Part shown: one piece after another, positions 1 to 5,534 of the stretch | Position numbering within the stretch: position 1 is the stretch's first letter | Layout: each line of letters begins with the position of its first letter | From: Clostridia bacterium | GTDB lineage: Bacteria; Bacillota; Clostridia; HGM11327 | Direction: 5' to 3' | NCBI GenBank assembly: GCA_017935525.1 | Contig: JAGBHJ010000201.1 | Coordinates: 1 to 6,333, forward strand | Length of the DNA: 6,333 nucleotides | Notes under the pieces: model-generated | The model's database searches: none | Told to the model about the DNA's origin: nothing | What the model saw: only the letters and a program-made list of their open reading frames with translations | Program-made: the position numbers and the translations under genes

Positions 1-216
1 GACGCCTGCTTCTATCAGCTCCAATGATTTATGGAATAAATAGTTCTGGATCTTTTCTGAATATTCATCGTGCTTATCTCCACAATGCTGACCGAATAAC
101 GACAGCATTATTTCGTCGACGGAGAGCAGTGCTGCATTTTCTTTCAGACGCAGGCTTTCGCCGTACGTGCTTTTGCCGCTGCAGATCTTGCCGCAGATAA
201 GAATTACTTTTGCCAT
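1..216 (-). CDS. P-loop AAA-type ATPase/small-molecule kinase, N-terminal part (3' end beyond window)
   Basis: The 72 visible residues begin MAKVILICGKICSGKSTYGE and run off the window edge in frame. A perfect Walker A motif is seen at residues 9-17 (G-KICS-GKST), directly after a hydrophobic beta strand. It is followed by SVDE (residues 32-35), where an Asp after the second strand fits the small zeta-toxin/chloramphenicol phosphotransferase/adenylate-kinase-like P-loop kinases. These are soluble cytosolic enzymes that phosphorylate small molecules with ATP, but the substrate cannot be read from this fragment. The start ATG at 214-216 is supported by GAGGTGG at 222-228, 5 nt upstream. The 66-nt gap to the upstream GNAT holds an orphan HAD C-terminus, which suggests that this kinase originally followed the HAD gene directly. 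The fold is fairly sure; the precise function is unknown. Confidence 0.75.
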   Translation of the reverse strand, partial: MAKVILICGKICSGKSTYGESLRLKENAALLSVDEIMLSLFGQHCGDKHDEYSEKIQNYLFHKSLELIEAGV

Positions 217-235
217 ATATACCACCTCACCTTTG

Positions 236-286
236 TCAGAGTATATTCCCCTCAATAAACCTCGCCACGCCGTCGTTATGGTTTAC
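236..286 (-). pseudogene. Orphan 3' end of a Cof-type HAD phosphatase gene
   Basis: Read on the minus strand this stretch gives VNHNDGVARFIEGNIL followed by TGA (236-238). The C-terminus of the intact HAD protein encoded at 2122-2871 is NDDDGVARFIEENIL. The last 13 residues match except for one Glu-to-Gly change, plus an altered N-D junction. In the upstream direction the frame closes at a stop at 287-289, inside the end of the GNAT gene, so nothing else of the HAD protein is left. It is best read as a leftover or duplicated gene end rather than a functional gene. It is probably a recombination footprint, because the nucleotide identity with the intact gene is too high for an old independent paralogue. 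Confidence 0.75.
240..274. repeat. 35-bp direct repeat, copy A (orphan)
   Basis: This copy matches 2126-2160 in the same orientation at 34 of 35 positions; the only difference is C249 against T2135. Similarity breaks down after 274, although a few bases continue to match with a one-base gap. It lies between the stop of the RimL-type GNAT and the kinase ribosome binding site. The start-to-start distance to copy B is 1,886 bp. Confidence 0.9.
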
Positions 287-840
287 TTATTTTTTATAAC
301 AAATGTCAATCCGTCAAATTTTTCGCCGTTGACCATCCTTGAGCCTATGTTGCGGTTACATTCCGCAAAGCCGAGCTTTTGAGCACAACGGATCATACGG
401 ATGTTACCCGACCAAGTCTGCGTGTAAAGTTTGTCCTCGCCATTCTCAAAATAGTAATCAATAAAAGCACGCAGAGAATTTGTACCGATACCCTTACCCC
501 ATGCATTAGGCTCGCAAATATCAATGCCTACGGCAAGACGGTCGGTTTGCTCCCTTGTCCACTCAAATCCGTCATTGATGTAATATGAGGAGACCCAACC
601 AACGTGTTTGCCGCCGTATTCGATCTCAAACTTTCTGCGAAGTATATTGTCCGGTAAGCTTTTAACCGATTCGTAGTATTCTCGCCAGGATATCCGTTCT
701 GCTTCTTCGTCGGAATCTTCTTTTTCCCAAGGCGCGTCCCAATTTTCCCATTCTCGCTCCACGGTAAACCATCGTACATAGTCTTCAATATCGGATTCCG
801 GCATATCTCGCAGGGTTACTTCGTTGTATATGATTATCAT
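283..840 (-). CDS. RimJ/RimL-type GNAT N-acetyltransferase
   Basis: A complete 185-residue protein of normal length for the RimJ/RimL (Acetyltransf_3) branch of the GNAT superfamily, which moves acetyl groups from acetyl-CoA to amino groups of proteins or small molecules. The acetyl-CoA binding motif A is clear: AVGIDI (103-108), then WGKGIG (114-119). Motif B follows as TWSGNIRMIRCAQKLGF (142-158), with the Asn typical of this branch. The N-terminal part has an acidic stretch (EKEDSDEEAE, 39-48) and several Trp residues, probably for the acceptor site. The start at 840 is well set: AAGGAG lies 5 nt upstream, inside the last codons of the S41 gene, and the ATG overlaps that gene's TGA (ATGA, 837-840). 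The two proteins are therefore probably made by translational coupling. The stop is immediately followed by the orphan HAD 3' end. The substrate is unknown; detoxification or resistance is possible. Confidence 0.88.
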   Translation of the reverse strand: MIIIYNEVTLRDMPESDIEDYVRWFTVEREWENWDAPWEKEDSDEEAERISWREYYESVKSLPDNILRRKFEIEYGGKHVGWVSSYYINDGFEWTREQTDRLAVGIDICEPNAWGKGIGTNSLRAFIDYYFENGEDKLYTQTWSGNIRMIRCAQKLGFAECNRNIGSRMVNGEKFDGLTFVIKNK

Positions 841-2078
841 ATTAGCTCCTTGTTATTTTTGATCCATTTAATTACTTCGCCCTCGACATCATCGCTATCA
901 ACCCAATAATTCGGAGAAAAACCATATCCTTCTATACAATCTTCCGGATCTTGACAGAGATTTATGGTGTTAGGGATCCTGCAGATAATGTGAGAGCGTT
1001 CAAGCTCATAACTGGCTACATTTCCGAATGTGTTACATCCCATTGTATTTTCTCCGATTAACAACAGGTTTTTGCAACTTCGTGCGTACAGAACTGCAGA
1101 TTCACCGGAAGACGCTGTATCGCTATTAACAAGCATTATCAGTTTACCGTCAAATGTTGCTTTTGTAAAATCGTATGGGCCTGCCTCGGACAATGTAATC
1201 CATTGCCTATCACAACTTTTTTGTTCTGTGACAGGGGATTCAAGTTGAATACTGTATTCCTGACAATATGAATAGTCATTTAAGCCTTGAATAAATTCTC
1301 TGGTAATACGGTTATATCCTCCCTCGTTCGAAAGATAATTGAGAATAAGCACATTATTCTTCTTGAATTGTTTTCCTATTTCGACAAAGTTTGTTTTTTC
1401 TGATATATTACCAACGTAGTCACAACAATTTGATCTGAGAGTATCAATTCCGTTCTTGCACTCATAACGCAGGCATACATCACTAGGTTCTGTCTTTTTG
1501 ATTGCTCTGCAACGGTGAAGTGGAACAGACGTTGACTTTCCGTTGACGGATATAGTGATGTCTTTTATCGGTGTAAATGATCTGATTCCAACAAGATATT
1601 GGTTATATAGTGTGGGATACAAATTTCCCGGAGCATTTATAATATCTCCATCTATTACTTGTGAACATTTACTATCTATGGCATAAAAAGCATCACCTCT
1701 TTGCATGACCTTAAAGTCAGCAAAGTATGCTGTAAATTGTTTTGAGAAGGATAATCTTCCTGTAAGTGGTGAACAAAAAGACAAGTGATTATCTACAATA
1801 CCTATATCGAAAGCGCTGTGAATAGCTCTGCAAAAATCGGAAATATAAATTTCTCCATGTGAAATAATAAAATTCTCGATTTTTTGGAAACATGTGTTCC
1901 ATATTATTCCTCGGTTTTGGTAGTATTCCCACCCGCAATAACGGTTTTCCATTAGATAGCGAACCACATTAAGATCGTCAAATGCTTGTTTGGGGGTGAT
2001 TACATTTTTGTATTTCGATACGGGAATATATTCACTGAATCGAGGTGTAGAAATAAATGGCTTAAATATATCGTTCAT
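837..2078 (-). CDS. S41-family (tricorn-like) serine peptidase homologue, cytosolic
   Basis: A 413-residue protein starting MNDIFKPF. The C-terminal half matches the S41 (C-terminal-processing/tricorn core) fold: VLILNYLSNEGG (about 243-254, the usual D-RxNxGG strand), KLIMLVNSDTASSGES (312-327), LLLIGENTMG (338-347) and IEGYGFSPN (382-390). The nucleophile is expected at Ser323 in TASSGE. The Lys that follows G-x-x-T-x-G in processing peptidases is Cys348 here. A His in VDNH (His98) and Glu383 would instead fit the Ser-His-Ser-Glu tetrad of the tricorn-like S41 branch. No signal peptide, membrane segment or clear PDZ domain is seen, so it is probably cytoplasmic, unlike most S41 enzymes. It is rich in Cys (17). 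Two hand-counted 60-nt stretches have about 30-32% G+C, well below neighbouring genes. It is coupled to the downstream GNAT by a 4-bp overlap. The fold is likely; activity and substrate are unknown. Confidence 0.78.
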   Translation of the reverse strand: MNDIFKPFISTPRFSEYIPVSKYKNVITPKQAFDDLNVVRYLMENRYCGWEYYQNRGIIWNTCFQKIENFIISHGEIYISDFCRAIHSAFDIGIVDNHLSFCSPLTGRLSFSKQFTAYFADFKVMQRGDAFYAIDSKCSQVIDGDIINAPGNLYPTLYNQYLVGIRSFTPIKDITISVNGKSTSVPLHRCRAIKKTEPSDVCLRYECKNGIDTLRSNCCDYVGNISEKTNFVEIGKQFKKNNVLILNYLSNEGGYNRITREFIQGLNDYSYCQEYSIQLESPVTEQKSCDRQWITLSEAGPYDFTKATFDGKLIMLVNSDTASSGESAVLYARSCKNLLLIGENTMGCNTFGNVASYELERSHIICRIPNTINLCQDPEDCIEGYGFSPNYWVDSDDVEGEVIKWIKNNKELI

Positions 2079-2086
2079 TATAATCA

Positions 2087-2092
2087 TCCTTT
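2087..2092 (-). promoter_or_regulatory. Ribosome binding site that sets the S41 start
   Basis: The minus strand reads AAAGGA here. It overlaps the first in-frame ATG (2085-2087), so that ATG cannot be used efficiently. The second ATG (2076-2078) lies 8 nt downstream, a normal spacing. The protein therefore most likely starts MNDIFKPF rather than MIIMNDIF. Confidence 0.7.
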
Positions 2093-2121
2093 CTATATAG
2101 TTTCACATATGAGTTAATGTA

Positions 2122-2871
2122 TTATAGTATATTCTCCTCAATAAACCTCGCCACGCCGTCATCGTCATTGCTGTACGTCACAACGTCTGCCGCATCAAGC
2201 ACGGCGGGGATCGCATTTGCCATGGCAACTCCCAGTCCACAGCCCTTTATGGACTCAATATCGTCATTGTCGTCACCGAAATACACAGCATCCTTGGGGG
2301 AGATGCCGTAATAAGCCAGCATTCTTTTGATGCCGTTCCATTTGGTGGCGTTGTTGCTCATAATTTGGATAAGATCATTATTGGCGATGGTGTGGTACAC
2401 ATCATCGGTCAACGTGTTTTCAATGCCCTCATATAGAGGTTTCTGCCCACTGCTTGCCAGTATTTTATAGAGGATGATGTCCTCCGGTAATGTCGGAAAC
2501 CTATCCCAAATGACGGGCTGCCAGATGGGTATATCCCTGTTGGAATACAAGCCCCTGTCCGTTTCTACGGACAAAAATACGTCGGGATAGCCGATAAGCT
2601 TTTCCAGCACAGCCTCTCCGATATGATGGGGGATGTCCTCCTGATGTATGCCGTCGGGGGTCAGTACAACTGCACCGTTTGTGGCGGTAATGCCATCCAT
2701 GGGTATGGAGCTTTGATTGAATTTTATAAGCTCTCTGATGGGGCGGGCGCTTGCAACCATAAGGAGTAAACCTTTTTCCCTGCATTTCATTAACACCTCA
2801 ACGGTGTGGCGGGACAGGCTTTTGTCGGTATGGAGCAGAGTTCTGTCCAAGTCTGTGATAATGGCTTTCAT
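2122..2871 (-). CDS. Cof-type HAD-IIB family phosphatase
   Basis: A complete 249-residue protein, slightly short for the Cof/YidA group (about 260-290). These are cytosolic Mg2+-dependent phosphatases acting on sugar phosphates, FMN, PLP and similar small phosphates. All four HAD motifs are present: motif I DLDRT (7-11, nucleophile Asp7 and acid/base Asp9), motif II in ASARP (40-44, Ser41), motif III Lys177 in ATKWNG, and motif IV GDDNDD (199-204) for the metal. The region between motifs II and III is the C2B cap domain that chooses substrate. Odd points are Arg10 where DxDGT is usual, and Trp after the motif III Lys instead of Gly. The start at 2871 has AAAGGAG 6 nt upstream, and the gene follows the methyltransferase by 16 nt, so they are probably co-transcribed. 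Its last 35 bp are repeated at 240-274. The family is certain; the substrate is not. Confidence 0.92.
   Translation of the reverse strand: MKAIITDLDRTLLHTDKSLSRHTVEVLMKCREKGLLLMVASARPIRELIKFNQSSIPMDGITATNGAVVLTPDGIHQEDIPHHIGEAVLEKLIGYPDVFLSVETDRGLYSNRDIPIWQPVIWDRFPTLPEDIILYKILASSGQKPLYEGIENTLTDDVYHTIANNDLIQIMSNNATKWNGIKRMLAYYGISPKDAVYFGDDNDDIESIKGCGLGVAMANAIPAVLDAADVVTYSNDDDGVARFIEENIL
2126..2160. repeat. 35-bp direct repeat, copy B (in HAD 3' end)
   Basis: This is the coding 3' end of the HAD gene, covering the codons for DGVARFIEENIL. It matches copy A at 34/35 bases. Downstream on the minus strand the two copies differ at once: CTATAATAC here against CTCTGACAAAGG at copy A. The HAD stop is therefore TAA here and TGA there. 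Confidence 0.9.
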
Positions 2872-2887
2872 GGGTGGCTCCTTTGTT

Positions 2888-3646
2888 TTATAATGGCTTT
2901 TTCGCCAAGAACAGAACGAACGTATCGTTAAATACTACCTTGTTCCCGGCTTCATAAACTGTTTTTCTCAATCCATCGAAGAATTTACTTCTGTACGGCT
3001 CGGGGATGACGATATGATCGCAATGGGTTCCACAGAACGCAACATATTCATCAGCCGTAAATTCTCGTTTGCCGTAATACTCACGGCGCTCAAAGTCAAC
3101 GTACCCGTAATTGGTGGCGTTTGTGTATTTGAACGAGCCGTGCTTGTATTCCGTCTCCGGTTTGAAATACTCGGAATACACTTTCTGAATTTTATTAAAC
3201 AGTTCTTCGTTGGGCGTTTTATAGTCGCCTTTGGTAAGCATCATTGCCAGCACTCCGCCGGGCTTTAAAAGCTCAAACGTCTTTGAGAATGCAATATCCT
3301 CGGGTATCCATTGTATTGTTGCCGCGGAATATATCACATCAAACCTTTGCTCTCCAAAGTTGTGAGTTATAAAGTCGTCGTTGACGATGGCAAAGTTTTG
3401 ATAGTGTCCATACTTTTCCAGCATTTTTGCATACAGATTTTCACCCAATTCGATGGCGTTGTAGCAGCACCCTGTGTTGAGTATGGGGTCTGTTGCTTGT
3501 CCTGTACCCGGACCAAGCTCCAACACGGATTTACCGGGACCGATTTCTGCGTATTCAATCAAATCAGCGAATAATTCCGCAGAATAACGGGGTCTGTACT
3601 TGTCAAATTGCTCGGGGATGGTATCAAATACCTTTCTGAATTCCAT
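2888..3646 (-). CDS. Class I SAM-dependent methyltransferase
   Basis: A complete 252-residue soluble protein with a Rossmann-type methyltransferase core. Motif I is VLELGPGTGQAT (41-52), the glycine-rich SAM-binding loop. The acidic residue after strand 2 is Glu66 in NAIELGE. Asp90/Asp91 in IVNDDF bind near the adenine, and FDVIYSAATIQWI (102-114) plus LLKPGGVLAM (126-135) complete the core. This pattern is that of the Methyltransf_11/25 small-molecule methyltransferases, which methylate metabolites, antibiotics or cofactors. The C-terminal third (about 150-252), with many aromatic and basic residues, probably forms the substrate lid. The start is fixed by AAGGAGG 7 nt upstream of ATG 3644-3646. 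It is the first gene after a consensus promoter, and the HAD gene follows 16 nt downstream. The acceptor substrate cannot be deduced. Confidence 0.9.
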   Translation of the reverse strand: MEFRKVFDTIPEQFDKYRPRYSAELFADLIEYAEIGPGKSVLELGPGTGQATDPILNTGCCYNAIELGENLYAKMLEKYGHYQNFAIVNDDFITHNFGEQRFDVIYSAATIQWIPEDIAFSKTFELLKPGGVLAMMLTKGDYKTPNEELFNKIQKVYSEYFKPETEYKHGSFKYTNATNYGYVDFERREYYGKREFTADEYVAFCGTHCDHIVIPEPYRSKFFDGLRKTVYEAGNKVVFNDTFVLFLAKKPL

Positions 3647-3653
3647 GTTATCG

Positions 3654-3660
3654 CCTCCTT
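3654..3660 (-). promoter_or_regulatory. Strong Shine-Dalgarno for the methyltransferase
   Basis: The minus strand reads AAGGAGG, a full match to the anti-Shine-Dalgarno, 7 nt before the ATG at 3646. Together with the consensus promoter about 14 nt further upstream it indicates a highly expressed leader with a very short 5' untranslated region. Confidence 0.85.
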
Positions 3661-3668
3661 GTCGTGTT

Positions 3669-3683
3669 GTAATATTATATTAC
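3669..3683. promoter_or_regulatory. Perfect 7-1-7 dyad over the -10 box (candidate operator)
   Basis: The sequence GTAATATTATATTAC is a perfect inverted repeat with 7-bp arms and a single central base, and it fully covers the TATAAT box. The 7-1-7 layout is the one used by Fur/PerR-type sites, but the bases match a PerR consensus at only about 8 of 14 arm positions, so no regulator can be named. AT-rich dyads also arise by chance around -10 boxes. Confidence 0.35.
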
Positions 3684-3702
3684 CACGGGGCACTCGTGTC
3701 AA
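3674..3702 (-). promoter_or_regulatory. Perfect consensus sigma-70/sigma-A promoter for the methyltransferase operon
   Basis: On the minus strand TTGACA (3702-3697) is followed by exactly 17 nt and then TATAAT (3679-3674). Both hexamers and the spacer are ideal. Transcription should start near 3667, giving a leader of about 20 nt before the methyltransferase ATG. It probably also drives the HAD gene and, by read-through, the S41, GNAT and kinase genes. No terminator with a T-run is seen between the metallophosphoesterase stop and this promoter, so read-through from upstream is possible. Confidence 0.85.
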
Positions 3703-3716
3703 GCAATCATTGGTTG
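3700..3716. promoter_or_regulatory. Imperfect dyad overlapping the -35 box (candidate operator)
   Basis: The sequence CAAGCAATCATTGGTTG is an inverted repeat of 8-bp arms around one central base, with a single non-matching pair. One end shares its TTG with the TTGACA box. Its centre lies 32 bp from the centre of the -10 dyad, close to three helical turns. The two dyads do not share sequence, so if they are operators they need not bind the same protein. Confidence 0.3.
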
Positions 3717-3731
3717 AGTTTTGGGGAGATA

Positions 3732-4556
3732 TTACTCGATCTCCACCACTCTTACGTCCCTCATCCCCGTGAGTATCTGGGGAAGTCTGTCCTTTATCAT
3801 ACATTCGTAGTTAAAGTGCAGATGTCCTGTGAGTATCGCCTTTATATTGGGCTGGGAGGTGATGTATTCCCACGCCTCGTATGTCAGATCGTCCGCCAGC
3901 TGGTCGTAATATGTGCCGCGGTCGTAATTTGCCATCAGCTCCTTTGGCACTGCCAGCATATGGGCGCTGGAGCGATTGGGCATTATGTCGTCAAAGAAAT
4001 TCTGCTCAAAAAGGGGCACGTGCATCATAAGCACAATGGGTAAGCCCTTTTCCACCTCGTTTTTCAAGAATTCCATCTGCTCGGGCTCAATAAGATAGTA
4101 TCCGTCATCCAGCGCAACAAAGTTTACCCCGTTTATCACGCGGGACGCCATGCGGATATCGTTTGTGAATGCCGCCTGCACGGTTGCAAGGCTGAGATTG
4201 CGGTATTCTGCGTTTTCGTCCGCCTCTGCAATGTAACGGGCAAATTCGTGGTTGCCTGCCACAAAAAAGCAGTCGTTTTCTGCAAGGAATTTTCTTACTG
4301 CCTCCAGATTGGCAACGGAAACAAAGTCCGACAGATCTCCCGTATGGATAATGGGGCAGGAAAGCTCCTTTGACACTCGGACAGCCTCTGCCAGCACCTT
4401 TTCCGAATCGGGGAAGACCTTGCGGCGTCTGCCTGCCATGGCGATCTTGCGCTCGTCGTCACGGTCATCGGCGTAGGTAAAATGAGTATCGGAAACGTGG
4501 ACTATCTTAAACGGCTTTGTTGCTCCGATATTCAGCTTTGTGTGTATAACGTTCAT
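3732..4556 (-). CDS. Calcineurin-like metallophosphoesterase
   Basis: A complete 274-residue protein with the full dinuclear-metal motif set of the calcineurin-like phosphoesterase family: DTH (Asp23, His25), GDLSD (73-77, Asp74), GNHE (101-104, Asn102 and His103), MMHVP (177-181, His179) and TGHLH (243-247, His245 and His247). Such enzymes hydrolyse phosphomonoesters or phosphodiesters. With no signal peptide or membrane segment this one is cytosolic. An inserted basic segment (about 36-47, ERKIAMAGRRRK) after the first motif may contact a negatively charged substrate. The start ATG at 4554-4556 has AGGAG 6 nt upstream. It follows the ElaA-like gene by 21 nt and is the last gene of the first operon. 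All metal ligands are present, so it should be active; the substrate is unknown. Confidence 0.92.
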   Translation of the reverse strand: MNVIHTKLNIGATKPFKIVHVSDTHFTYADDRDDERKIAMAGRRRKVFPDSEKVLAEAVRVSKELSCPIIHTGDLSDFVSVANLEAVRKFLAENDCFFVAGNHEFARYIAEADENAEYRNLSLATVQAAFTNDIRMASRVINGVNFVALDDGYYLIEPEQMEFLKNEVEKGLPIVLMMHVPLFEQNFFDDIMPNRSSAHMLAVPKELMANYDRGTYYDQLADDLTYEAWEYITSQPNIKAILTGHLHFNYECMIKDRLPQILTGMRDVRVVEIE

Positions 4557-4577
4557 ATTGTTCTCCTTGTGATCGCT

Positions 4578-5009
4578 TTATAAAATACGTTCCATACTTA
4601 CGTGGGGGATGTTTTCTTCAAGAAACTCGTCGGAAACTGTCACAAACCCCAGCCCCAGGTAAAAGCCCTCCGCGTGCTTTTGAGAGTCAAGAACAAGCTT
4701 GCCGCAGTTAAAGAATTCTATTATTACGGGGATGGAGTCCGTCATGAGCCTTTTGCCCAGCCCTATGCCGTGGCAAAGGGTCAAAACTCTGCCGATCCTG
4801 ACGGCGTCCTCGTAGATGTACGCCCTTAAATACGCAACCACCTTGCCGTCATCCTCCTGCAAAAAGCAATGCAGGCTGTGGTAATCAACACCGTCAAAGT
4901 CGCGGCAGATGATATTTTGCTCCATGAGGAATATCTCTGTTCTGGAACGGACTATCTCATACAGCTCCGTGGTGGTGAGTTGGTCAAATGCTTTTGCTTT
5001 AAATTCCAT
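4578..5009 (-). CDS. ElaA-type GNAT N-acetyltransferase
   Basis: A complete 143-residue protein close in length to E. coli ElaA (about 150). Family signatures visible are the N-terminal FDQLTTTELYEIVRSRTEIF with MEQN (8-32), RDFDGVDYHSLHCF (36-49), AYLRAY (59-64), RIGRV (71-75) with HGIGLGKRLM (80-89) as the acetyl-CoA motif A, LDSQKHAEGFYLGLGF (107-122), and the ending EENIPHVSME (131-140). The usual R/Q-G-x-G-x-G loop has His80 in the first place. ElaA proteins acetylate unknown acceptors in the cytosol. The start ATG at 5007-5009 lies one base after the TAA of the upstream GNAT (TAACATG). Its ribosome binding site (GGGAGG) lies inside that gene's last codons, so the two are translationally coupled. 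The family is well supported. Confidence 0.88.
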   Translation of the reverse strand: MEFKAKAFDQLTTTELYEIVRSRTEIFLMEQNIICRDFDGVDYHSLHCFLQEDDGKVVAYLRAYIYEDAVRIGRVLTLCHGIGLGKRLMTDSIPVIIEFFNCGKLVLDSQKHAEGFYLGLGFVTVSDEFLEENIPHVSMERIL

Positions 5010-5010
5010 G

Positions 5011-5517
5011 TTACCCCTCCCTGTTGCTGTCGAGGTCGTAGTAGTACAGACAAATATCCTCGTAATGTCCGTCCTTCATCAAAAATCCGTGGGGGATGGT
5101 GCCAAGAGGCACAAAGCCCAGACTTTCGTACAGCTTGCGAGCACGGAGGTTTGTGGCTACAACTGCATTGAACTGTATCAGACTGAATCCACAGTTCTTT
5201 GCCATGGAAATACAATTTTGTACCAGCTGTCTGCCGATGCCATTACTGCGGCAGTATGACCTTACTGCATAGCTGGCGTTGCCTATATGAGCGCATCTGC
5301 CGATGTTGTTTGGGTGAAGTATGTACAGCCCGTAAATATTGCCGTCATCGTCTGCGGCAACGGCGTTGTAGGTCTGTTCGGCAAAGAATTCCTGTCCGCT
5401 TTGCTCTGTCAGCTTGTCCAGCTGGGGGAAGGCTATGCCCTCCTCAACCACCTCGTTCCATATCTCTATCATTTGCGGAACGTCGGCGGGTGTGTATTGT
5501 CTAACGGTTATTGTCAT
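5011..5517 (-). CDS. GNAT N-acetyltransferase
   Basis: A complete 168-residue GNAT protein starting MTITVRQYTPADVPQ. Motif A runs from ASYAV (81-85) to RSNGIGRQLVQNC (90-102), with the R-x-x-G-x-G acetyl-CoA loop. Motif B is seen in FNAVVATNLRARKLYESLGF (116-135), followed by GTIPHGF (139-145), a pattern common in amino-acid or small-molecule acetyltransferases distantly like MnaT/YncA. The frame is open further upstream, to an ATG at 5598, but that extension is a Pro/Arg-rich shadow of the upstream gene. AAGGAG lies 5 nt before the ATG at 5517, which fixes the start. It follows the glycosidase gene by 17 nt and is coupled to the ElaA-type gene by a 1-nt gap. The acceptor is unknown. Confidence 0.88.
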   Translation of the reverse strand: MTITVRQYTPADVPQMIEIWNEVVEEGIAFPQLDKLTEQSGQEFFAEQTYNAVAADDDGNIYGLYILHPNNIGRCAHIGNASYAVRSYCRSNGIGRQLVQNCISMAKNCGFSLIQFNAVVATNLRARKLYESLGFVPLGTIPHGFLMKDGHYEDICLYYYDLDSNREG

Positions 5518-5522
5518 GTTTT

Positions 5523-5528
5523 CTCCTT
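5523..5528 (-). promoter_or_regulatory. Ribosome binding site that sets the GNAT start
   Basis: AAGGAG on the minus strand, 5 nt before the ATG at 5517. It excludes the 27-residue longer reading frame from 5598, which overlaps the glycosidase coding region. Confidence 0.8.
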
Positions 5529-5534
5529 GTTGGT

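Noticed and set aside
2121..2126. TATAAT on the minus strand at the HAD stop codon as a promoter for the S41 gene
   Set aside because: The hexamer is perfect and would give a leader of about 36 nt, but no acceptable -35 box is found at 15-18 nt upstream. In such AT-rich DNA it is weak evidence.
236..2160. A transposon or integron cassette around S41-GNAT
   Set aside because: No transposase or integrase gene, terminal inverted repeat or recombination-site core was seen. The 35-bp repeat is coding HAD sequence rather than a known element end.
3725..3744. Hairpin GGAGAT / ATCTCC over the metallophosphoesterase stop as a terminator
   Set aside because: It has only 6-bp arms with an 8-nt loop and no T-run follows on the minus strand (CCCAAAACTC), so intrinsic termination is not supported.
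3600..4043. 147-residue plus-strand open frame across the methyltransferase start and the metallophosphoesterase end
   Set aside because: It lies antisense to two genes with complete catalytic motifs, has no recognisable domain and covers the minus-strand promoter. The same holds for the other plus-strand frames, such as 4909-5259 and 5764-6111.
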